64,000 bases of DNA from Mytilus edulis (Eukaryota; Mollusca; Bivalvia; Mytilida; Mytilidae), in assembly GCF_963676685.1 (NCBI RefSeq), contig NC_092349.1, positions 38,112,293 to 38,176,292 of the forward strand, given 5' to 3'. Shown here piece by piece: positions 50,101-62,100 of this stretch. The translations under genes and the position numbers were made by a program. The notes beneath the pieces were generated by a model, which did not search any database, had not been told where the DNA came from, and saw nothing but the letters and a program-made list of their open reading frames with translations. Every line of letters starts with the position of its first letter. Position 1 is the stretch's first letter.

Positions 50101-53100
50101 TCTAAATCAATGTTTACCAACAACATGAACAAGTTGCCAGTACTCAAATCGATGTCTCAATCCTGTATTCTTTAATAATGATTAGTCATGAAAATGAACT
50201 CTTGTAATTATCTGATACCAAAAAAATAAAAATAAACTATTTAATATTTAAAACTAAATAGATGATTGTATATAAAATTAAAAACAAAGAAAAAATGTAA
50301 AAATTGAAAATACAAAAATGTATGACCAAAAACAATTTTAAACAAGAAATATTTTGTTAATCTAATGTTTTGACAAAATTTATCCATATAAATTATTAGA
50401 AACATTTACCAGACATGTGCCGGAAAGTAAACATCAGGACGTTGATGGTTTTCTGTAATAAAAGAAGAAGAACTTACAACTGCTAATTAAGGAATATATA
50501 TATATCTAACATTGTTGGGTTGATGATATATATACATGTACAATAAATCAATTCAGCAATCTAATGTAGTTATAGAACCTGTGTTCACGCTTTGCTTGCA
50601 TGGATCTTGCTACATTTTGTTGTTCTTTCTAGTTTACTATGTTTACCTTCCTTTCTGAATGCTCTGTTTTTGTCATACTGAAACCATGGAAACTCACCTT
50701 CAAAAATTTTCATCAATAATTTCTTGGCTGATGTATACTAGAACCTAGAGGAAAACAGAGCATCTTCAGATCTTTGTAATCAAAAAATGGACACAGGTTC
50801 GGTATCTAAATTAGATTGTCAGTTCTGTAGAAGTACAAGCACACTTGATGAATATTTTATAACTAAACTACATGACCATGATATTAATCAAAAATGAAAG
50901 TCAAGTGGGTAGAAATGTCTGATGCAACAATGCACCAGAATGCCCTCATGATCTTGCGATGAAATAAAATGAGGTTCTAACATTGTCAAATGAATGCTAA
51001 TTATTACATGTATTACATGTATTATGATCCATTATTATTTTTGGGATACTAAATTTCAAGGATTTCATGGGCATATAAATTATAAGTTATAACCATAGAT
51101 TTAATTGTTTAATGAAGTACACGTTTTACATCGGGGGTGAACATGAAATAAAGTAGCACACAATTTTTTCTCATTCCATGAATGTTGCCGTACAATCTAA
51201 TTAAAAACCGATCTCTCATCGCTCCTGTTTCTGATATGTCGCGTGGGAGATCTAACGAAACCCGCTTTGAGGTCACATGTGAGTGACCTCGTAGGTGTGT
51301 CTTTTTGGACCAATGAAATTGAGTCTTCCACGATCTTGGAAGTTTAACGTAAGGCAAAGGGATGTAACTCATTTTATTTACGACGAAATCGTCAGTCATA
51401 ATAATTCATAAACTTTTTTGATTGGCTTATTAATAGGTCGTCAACTCATTTGCATATCTTTATAAATTCATGACTTTTAGTTCACTCACATGTGACCTCA
51501 AAGCCGGTTTCGTTAGATCTCCCACGTGACATATCAGAAACAGGAGCGATGAGAGATCGGTTTTTAATTAGATTGGTTGCCGTATCCACAAAAACATGAA
51601 AAATTTAATGAATTCACTCGTCATGCTAGTACTTATAGTTTTATTAGAAATGTATTTAGTCAATTATTTCAGTGATGATTATAAAAGTCATACTTATTTG
51701 TTTTCTCATTATTATATATTATATAATAGACTAAACCCTATTTAAAATGTAATGTGTTTCTTTCAGTTTCTACGACATGAAGAATTTGAAAAGGGATGTG
51801 AAGCTGCATGCAATGGGTATATTAATCATATCTAACTAAGAGTTCTTTTTTTGTAACAATTTCATATTTTTGGGGGAAATATTAAAGGAACAAAAAGGGA
51901 GTGAGTCTCTTCTAAGTGAATTAGTACAAAAACTTCATTTTACATCTACAGGGTTATAAGTAAAGCATAAGTAAAAATGTTTAGATGGTTATAAGCATGA
52001 TAAGTAAAAATGTTTAGATGCTTTTAAAAAAATAACTGAAACAAAAGAGCTTTTCCTTTTCTTTTGGTTTGTTTCATATGTGTGCAATGATTTTGATACA
52101 CCATATCATTTCTCTTCTCTTATTTAGCATGTACATTTATTTCTAATGTTAAATATGTATCAGAATTGTTTCATAAATGTATAGCAGCAGAGTTTGAGTA
52201 CAAGCTGTTGCTTATGTAATGAAATGTTTAAACATATGCATGACATGGTTTTTTACAAAGTATTCAAATTTTTCTTACATTTTATAGAGGAGACAGGTGT
52301 AAATAATTGTTAAGACTTGTGTGTTATTTTCTGAAGTTGTACAATCAATTTGATTTGACTTCAATAAAAAAATAATGAGGGGGATTTTAAATTTTCATTA
52401 TTTGATGCCTTTTACTTTACTATTAAAGATTACCATGTATTTCACAAATAAATAGGAAGAATTTGCACCACATAGAAAATACTGTAACATTTGAAGAATG
52501 TAATGCTAGAAAGATTTCTCATTTGCACATTAAAATTGCCTATAAAGGATATGTTTTGAAGTGAAATCTGTTACATGAAGTTACATTTTTTATCATGAAA
52601 GTTAACAATATATAGTGATACATGTAAATTCTATTTTTCATCAGTACGCTGTTTGAATTTCATAGATTTAAATGAAAAGTGACAGTATCATTTTTGTCGA
52701 GCCTTCGACTTTTGCGAGACTAAGCGATCCTACATTCCATCGTCATCAGCGTCCTTGGCGTCGTCCTCAAATATTCACTCTGGTTAAAGTTTTTAAAATT
52801 TTAATAACTTTCTTAAACTATACTGGATTTCTACCAAGCTTGGAAAGAAGCTTGTTTATGATCATAAGATAGTATCCAGAAGTAAATTTTGTAAAAATAA
52901 AATTCCATTTTTTCCGTATTTTACTTATAAATGGACGTAGTTTTTCTGCAGGGAAACATTACATTCACTCTGTGGTTAAAGTTTTTAAAATTTTAATAAC
53001 TTTCTTAAACTATCCTGGGTTTGTACCAAACTTAGACAGAAGCTTGTTTACGATCATAAGATAGTATCCAGAAGTAAATTTTGTAAAAAAATAAATCCAT

Positions 53101-56100
53101 TTTTTCCGTATTTTTCTTTTAAATGGACTTAGTTTTTCTGCGGGGAAACATTACATTCACTCTGTGGTTAAAGTTTTTAAAATCTTAATAACTTTCTTAA
53201 ACTATCCTTGGTTTGTACCAAACTTGGACAGAAGCTTGTTTATGATCATAAGATAGTATCCAGAAGTGAATTTTGTAAAAAAATAAATCCATTTTTTCCG
53301 TATTTTACTTATAAATGGACTTAGATTTTCTTCCAGTTAACATTACATACACAGTTAAAGATTTTAAAACATTTATTAGATTCAAAAACTATCCTGGATT
53401 TTTACCAAACTTGGACAGAAGCTTATTACAATCAAAAGATAGTATCAAGAGGAATATTTTTATTGATTTTTTTCCTCACTTTTGTTGAGCCTGCGATTTA
53501 CAGCAAAAGTAGCCTAGGCGAGACACCGGGTTCCGTGGAACCCTTACAAATTTTTATATCATGTAGGTATTTACAGTCAGTAACTATGGTGAGACAAATA
53601 TTTATCAGTTAAAATAATAACAGCCAGTTTATTAATCTTCAGTGTGAAAATAGAACAGCATTAATCAAACATAGCTTTATTTGATACTGATTAATGTTTT
53701 GTTATGCATATACAGCCTTCTTGACTTATTAGTAAAAGGTAGCACTATTTATTTAAATTTTGCCTTGATCTTTTTTTATATAATTTTCCACCTGAAGTAA
53801 GAAGATTGAAATGGTTTTCCTGAGTCAAGTAAAGTGAGAATACAATCACGCCATAAGAAAACGCCATTGATATTGTTTAGGAAAATAGCAATAAACAGAT
53901 TATCCAAATTCAAGCTACAGTCTTTCTCCTTGATCATGTTTCTCGACTACATCTCATCTCAAGGTTTTCACATTTTAATGCTACTATTGTTGTAAACAGC
54001 AGCAAAATTAGACCTAGAATTCCTTGAAATGGCAGCCTCTTCCAAGTGGCAGATGTATAGAAAATACATATCTTAGTGATTTTGTTTAAGATGAATGTAT
54101 AAGGTCGAACATAATAAATAATGATCAGAATATTTTGACTTGAACTGAATACTTTTAAACTTATGATTTTATGAAATTATTAGTGCTTTTTGAGCTATTA
54201 ATAATGTTCCACAGTTGCCTCCTTTTGAAAGAACCAACACATTTGCATAACATAAGCATGCTTTATAATATCTTTATGCAAAGTTGTGCTACTAATTCTA
54301 GTGATATTTTACACCTTTACTATATTTTAGGTTGTTCGCACATTTGCTATTTTACATATAGTGTTTTGGCACATTAGGAAATTTGTGGTATTAGGCACTT
54401 CTGGTTTGTTACCTAAAATGAAGGAAAAGTTTTCCTAAAATGAAGGAAAACACATTTGGTAACTGACTGGCAGATTCACCATATCTTTTTTACATAGATT
54501 AATAAACATCATAATATTTCGTGTTGTAGACCATGCTGCTATTATCACATGATGATATTTTCTCTCTGACAATTTCAGTCCATATGATGGTAAATGGAGT
54601 AAGTCTATGGTAGGATATGGACCAGAGGATTCACATTTTGTTGTAGAATTGACATATAACTATGGCATTGGTGCTTATAAATTGGGAAATGATTTTAGGG
54701 TTTGTATAATATAGTAAGATTATATTATTTGTATTGAATCTATGTATTGTACCCAAGAGTTCAAGATAATTGCTGTTCTTTATCCCAGAGGGAAATAGTC
54801 ATAGGCGGATCCAGGGGGGGCCCTGGGGGGCCCGGGCCCCCCTTTCGTGGGAAAAATTTGGTTGATTATATAGGGAATCATTGAAGCATGACTGGAGCGG
54901 GCCCCCCCTCTGTCAGTTAGCGGGCCCCCCCTTAGGAAAAGTTCTGGATCCGCCACTGATAGTAATGGTTTGTATATATCGCCTTCCCGGTTTGCAACTT
55001 CTTAGGAAGTCTTGACAGAATGATCTGTTCCCTTAAGTTAAGACACGCTGTCCAATTTTTGAATACAGTTATTTGAATGAACACATGCTTCCTCAGAGGA
55101 CAAGGACTTTAAAAGTGTATAAACAGGAATTTCCAATATCAAGCAAGTCCTAAAAGAGTCTTCTTGATCTGAAAAAAGTTACATATATTGTCTAAATATG
55201 AAAATCAAAGTTTACTTTGAAAATGCAAAAGTATACCAACTTTCAAATATCTCACACTGAACATTGCTGAAGGTACCGGTTTGATAATTAGGAGTGATAT
55301 CATGGATATTGAATAGAAATGCAGTAATTCAAAATTAGTTTTGCATTAACCATTACACCATTCAGTGTTTTTAAAGTCACATTCAATGGCACCTGGCTTA
55401 ACCCATATAAATTGATAATGTTAGATTTGCATATTGGATATCTTTGACCTGTCTTAGAGTTAAAATGCCTCAATGGAGATGATAATGTGTGCCTGTAAGG
55501 ATCAACTCTCTTATAATAGTGACTGTTGACCCTGTCACATGAGTTAGTAATTCTTACTCTTAACCATACTTGAGTAGTTTTTGAGTTGAGTAGGCCTCTA
55601 GATCTGCTAGTTCAATTACCTAAATGAAAACAAGCTTTAGCGTAACATATCAACTGACAGCATTCAGGCTTTTGAATCAATCTTTTTAATGACATTTCCT
55701 TTGTGATGAATTGGCTACCAGCACTCATTTTAAGTACTCAGTACTTTTCATTTGTCATGTTCTATTTCAGGGTATAACCATTCATTCCAAAGACATTATT
55801 AGAAATGCCAACAAACTAAATTATCCAGTGGTAACAGATGGAGAGTCACAAATTCTGACCTCTCCTGATGGCTATAAATTTATTGTCATGGAGAAAGAAA
55901 CAGAGGGAGGTATGTTAAATACTCTAAATATACAGAAAACAAGGAGTTATTTGAATTTGGAATAATTTGGAATTCTGGAAAATTGATTAGAAATGTATGA
56001 TTAAAACTACCCAACTAAATAGGATTAGAATGATGCATGCATGGCTTAGGTTGATTTTACTTTCACTATCATTTCAGTATGAACTAACTAACCCCCTTAG

Positions 56101-59100
56101 CCATGCTCTTATGGCTAACCCTATTTAGTTGGATTAGTTTTCATCATAAATTTCTCATAAATTTTCCAGATTTCAAAATGATTTTAGATTCAAATAATTC
56201 CTTGTTAGAACAGTACAGGTACACCAGTTCCAAATCTGGTCATCCATTCAATATATTCCTTCCTGTGATTAGATGCATATTTAAAAAGATTTTTTTTAAT
56301 TTGTCTCTAAGGTATAAAACATAGATAAGAAACTTTTAAATTAAAAGCATATCAAAGGGTGAACTGATGTACAACTCTTCAAGAAGAGCTGCAAAAAGTG
56401 AGCAAATAAATTAACTTCATAAAGTATCAACTTGAATTCTAAAAATGTATGAGACTTTCAAGAGTTCAATATTGTCTGTTTCCTATGCTAGGTCTAAAAC
56501 TGAGTCCGTTCAAGCAAATAAATTCAAAACATGGCAAAGTATTTCAATAAGAAAGAGGAGAAAACAACACATATATGCTTGGTACAATGTTTGATTGGTA
56601 ATGAGACAACTATCCACCAAAAATAATAAGAGGATGTGGTATGAGTGCAAATGAGACAACTTTCCTTCAAAGTCACAATGTGTATAAAGTAAGCAATTAA
56701 GGGGCAAATTATGGCCATCATCACAGAGCCTTGGCTCATACTGAAAAAGGCAAGCTTTAAAGGGCCCCAACATAACTAGTGTGACACAATTCAAACTGTA
56801 GGAAAAGCAACAGTCTAATCTTCATGAAAAAGTAGAAAAAAACACTTTTAAACAACATCAACACTTATGAACCACATCAAAGTTTGTAAACATAAGGGCA
56901 AACACCACAAGATAAATTTCTTACATATAAGGGTGTAAACTACTTAATAAATAACATGGACTTGTGGGTACCTGCTACTATTGTTCAGAAATGTAGATCT
57001 GAAAACTGATTATATAAATGTATAACCATATTTTGTGTTTTCTCCTTGAGTATTATTTAGTGTGTCATGGAATGGTTCTAAATGCAATAGTATGAATGTT
57101 TGAATGGAACAGATAATTAATCAACACCTCTGATCAAATAAGTTTATTTTCTCTTTTTTTTTAAAACACTACACAAAAAAAGAAATCAGGCTAAGTTTTA
57201 AGTATGGAATAACAATTAGTTTTACATAAATCATTAAAGAAATTTAAAAATAACACGGATAAAGAAATTTCATGGCAGGATGAATTTATTATAGGATCTG
57301 TATTCAATACATCTTTGCCATTTCTATAGTTAAAATAATAAAATCATGACATTTTCAATTTAGAGTTATTTCCCTTTAGTCTGAACCTAGTCTAAACTTA
57401 CAACACTATTCTTGATGTACCCAACAAAACATAATTATCATATAAAGTTATTGATAAAGTAAAATGTCTCAATAGTAATCAGTTATTTTCAAAGATGATT
57501 CTTTAGATGATATTTGACATAATTTGTTATTGTTACTAAAAAAAAATCATCTTAACATTATTTGTTTACAAATTAAAACACTTCAAACTGTACATTTTTT
57601 TTTATAATTTTCAAATTAACTTTATCTGTATGACAGATTAAATTTCTAAAACATGTTATATGTAAATTATCAATAGTAACGTAACAACTGATTCTCTGCA
57701 ATAAAATACAAATACACATTAACAAACACAGTAAATAAAAATGTAAATTAAAACACTAAAAACATAATACTAAACAATCAATAAGTATTGTTGAATTAAA
57801 AAGTTAATTGAAATAAATATTTATTTTTAAATTTGTTTTGAATTTTTTTTTCTTTAAATAAATATTGTTTTTAAAAATGTACATAAATATCTCTTACCGA
57901 TTATAATCTCTCTATTTAAAATACTGATGTTTCTCTGAATAATAAATAACTTGCAATGAAAAAAAAGACTCTCAACCCATATGGAATCTACTGACCACAT
58001 AAATATTATATTAGGTCACTAAAATACTATATAAGGGACGACATCAAAAGTTCAATGTAGGATAAAAAACTCAATTCACATAGTTTTTTCACTGACCCCC
58101 CATCCCCCCTCTTGACTTCATTTGGGAAAAATTGATTTACCAATAGAGATATATGTAAAAATCGATTTTAGATATACAAAACTTGTAGAATTTTAACCCC
58201 CCTCCTCCAAACTATTTGATTTAAGTTTTTTATCCTACATCGATCTTTTGATGTCGTCCCTAACTAATAGTATATTAATGGAGAATACAGGTAATGAATA
58301 TCAGCAGTAACAGAACCTCAAAGAATGTTCATAAATTTTTTTATGATTACAAAAAAAAAACAGCCATCATTTGCAATATTTGATTATTATGAATAGTTTC
58401 TAAAAAAAAAAGATTTTTTCCAGTAGACATTTCAAGAAGCTTTAATTTAGTTTTTTGAACACACAACATATAACAATTGGCAGCAACATCCCATGGGGCG
58501 TATGACATTTGCGCCGATTTTGAAAATTTTCATTCTTTCATTTGCGCCGATTTCATTTTTTCATTTGCTCCGATTTTATATTTTTCCCTAATTGGATTTA
58601 CAGGTAAGTTACAGGTAAGTTTACGCTTTTATATTGGCTGAGCACAGAGTATAAAGACAAATCAAGTGACATTGCAATTGGTAAATGGCTATCCCAATGT
58701 TTCAGGTTACCATTCCTTTCCCTAAATGAAATCGATGACTGCTTCACGTTTGACATTGTCTGACGCTCCCCTCCTTCTGATGACAAATGTCATACATTCT
58801 TAGACAACGTGCAAGTACACATTCCATAACGGTCAACTAATTCGTCAAATATAGAAGATGCGAAATCATAAGAAAGGAATATATTAGATGTGTTGCCTAT
58901 ACATACTCGGCAAGAACAGATTTATGATTTGAATGTATTCCGTTTTTATAGATTTGAATGCTGCACATATATTTTTTATTCGTCATTTAAGTATAAACAA
59001 ATGGCTTTTATCTAAGGTTTTTACTTCTTGATTTTAAGCAGGAAACAACAGTTTTATACATGTTATGATTGACAATTCATAACATATGTACAACTGGCTA

Positions 59101-62100
59101 ACGGATGAGGTCTTTAATGATAAATGAAAATAACATTACTGGGATGGAGAGTTGTCTCATTGGCACTCATACCACATCTTCTTATATCATTTCACCTGTT
59201 TTTACCTGTTATTTACCTGTAAAAAAAATTGGCACAAATGAAAAAAAAAATCGGCGCAAATGAAAGAAAAAATCGGCGCAAATGAAATGCAGAACGGCGC
59301 AAATGCAAAAAGCTAGTAAACTAAATGTTAATACTTTGATAAAGACAAATGTTGTGAGCATGCGATGTTAAATGAGACAGTATTATGACTGAATAAATGA
59401 TAGTTAAAAATGAGAGGATGTGATGAATAAATTGATATAGTACATTTTAATTTATTTTTAAACCAAGTTGATCTTTATTAGAATTATGATTGCAGCCAAA
59501 TGGGACATATCCCCACATAGTCTGAAAATATTCATTTTGGCTGCCAAGTACGTGTTCCACTTTCAAAACCAAATTCTATGGCGGCTGCGGACGTGACCTG
59601 CAATGACTTGTGGGAAATATTAAACATTAAAAGGGAAGCAACTCTAACTATTCTATTTAAGTCTTAAAACCAGGAAGCATTAGACTAATGACTTTTGTTT
59701 AATGACATTTTAAATTTTAAAGATTTGATTAACCATTGTAAATGCAGTTAAAGGGAAACTTCGCAAAAAAATCAAAAATTGATATTATGTCCATTCTGTA
59801 TAAAAATGCTCAAATTTATAGATATTAAAGTTTTATTCCGCTAAATAAGAGATCACCATCGATTTTAAATTTTGAGTATCAGTTCTCTGCTCTCCGCCAT
59901 CTTGTCACCTTCTCCGATGAAAAATCCCGATATGTCTATAAACCACAAAGGAACAAAACTACAGTAAACGATGTAGTCGTAATTGCGTGTCGATATCTTG
60001 TCAATCGTACGGTTGTTTTATCTGACTGACTAACTTGATACGGAAAATGGTCTTATATTTTTAAATAACCATATAGTCTGTTATTTTTAAACTGTTAATA
60101 TTGTAATTAGTTAAAAAGTCAAAGTTCAAATCATAAATAAGTGTTCCGTGGAAATTGTTTTCGAAAATCTAATTCGTTCATAATTCTTTCAAGTAATAAA
60201 GTTTATTTAAACAAATTCGGATCTTCCCTCATCGGATCACCAGCATGGCTAAAGGTATTACTCCCAAAGGTATTGGAAGGGGTGTAAGGTGACACGTCCA
60301 GGTATTCAATCGATTTCCTGTCCGGCGGGCTTGCAAGTTCATGCATCATTTCACTTCTGTAGGTATTGATCAGTGTACACGACCGTTACTTATAACTTTC
60401 CATTTTGAACTATCAGGTGCATGTATAATATACATTTTTGTCTTGCGTGTCCGAAAGTGATATAATATACTAGTCATTACTGAACTCATACGCTTGTTTA
60501 TAAATAACATTTCTGGTGTAAATAATATTATTTATAAAAAAAAAAAAAATACAAAAAAAAAATTGAAGAAATACAAATCTATTTACATATTTTTCCAAGG
60601 GTTAATTTGGGAAAATGTAATATATACTCGTTGTCAATAGTTTAGGACAGATTGGAACATACCAGAATTATTGATTTAAAAAAATGTGCGCACTTGTCGA
60701 CGATTCGTGTATACATACGCCTGGGTAGAAAGTTACGGAACTATAGTCAGTAGCGCAATTTAAAATATGTATACATGTATACATTGAACATAAGAAAGAA
60801 ACATACATTTTGTGTAAATTGTGGTAAAAGTTTTGTAAATAGACTAGTCCACGTATGCCAACAGTATGTAATCAACGAATTCGATAGACTATTGTATACC
60901 AAAAGAAGAAGAAGAAAAAAAAGAAACAATTTCATTTAAATACAGGTCAATTTATAACTTGCTTTGGTTCATCGAAGTTAAGAACATAGTAAACTCACAG
61001 ATTTATATATCAATTAGATTGTTCTCGAATAAAGGACGAAATTCGTCATCATCACAATTGTTCCAACATTCATGTAAAATATATGCAACTGGACGTACAC
61101 TAATAATCCTCAAGGGATGTGAATATTTTCTAGGAAAACTATTGAGTATCAATTTCGGGATTTATTTTCTTTCTTGATATTCAATGACAGCAAGTTAAAG
61201 AATAAACTGCTTGTCGGATATTTGTCCGCTTTAGGGGTATTCTTGCAAGTTGAACAGACTTATAATAACATTCAAAAATAGGGAAAGATAACATTAAATT
61301 CGTTGTCTTTAATTTTAAACATCGTTGGTCAAATAGTTATTTAAGTATATATATACGTTGGGAGACGACGATTATTATAGTAGTCTCAGATTTTAATAAG
61401 GACGTTCCCGATTATGAATAAATTTGGTCGACGTTTTTCACACTTGAAAAGAATATCTATTCGTAATTTTTCGATTCCATTCCAATACAAAAGTATTTTT
61501 TCTTTATTCGTACATATTATATTCCGCTTCGGTAGAGTTATCTTCAGATAGTTTCATATATTAATTAATACATGGCTTTCAAAAGTCTAAATGTAAGTGT
61601 TCTCGTACATTTTTTCGCCTAATAAAGACAAATAAAAATGATTTAGTAAAGCCAGAGACATATAATACAAAGCTATTTCTAATTTCTAAGTCCCCCTTTT
61701 TTATGAGACATAAATCAAGGACAAGACTTGTATATCATTTCATTCTGACATATGAATTAAGTTTCCCGTCTTTAACCGAAAATTGTGTATTTCTTAGTAA
61801 ATTAACTTATTTGAATTCAAATAAATAATAGCACCAAATATAATTAAATAATTCCACGGCGACCAATTTTTATTTGTCACCAACTTGAATATGTATTTTT
61901 AATGTGTGTATTAAATGCTCCCACTGATCCGAATAGACAGTCACACCTGGCAAGGTTTGCCCTAGAGGCGTGGTTAAATACCGAAGTGCAAATAACAATT
62001 TACCTTTCAACAAGCCATCTACGAGTATTGCCACAGAACCGTGAATACACACATCGTATAAACCTAGTCATAGCAGAGATAGTAAAAGGTCAATAATAGT

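Noticed and set aside
51109-51399. 96-codon frame on the minus strand
   Set aside because: Crosses the boundary and target duplication of the Mutator-like MITE.
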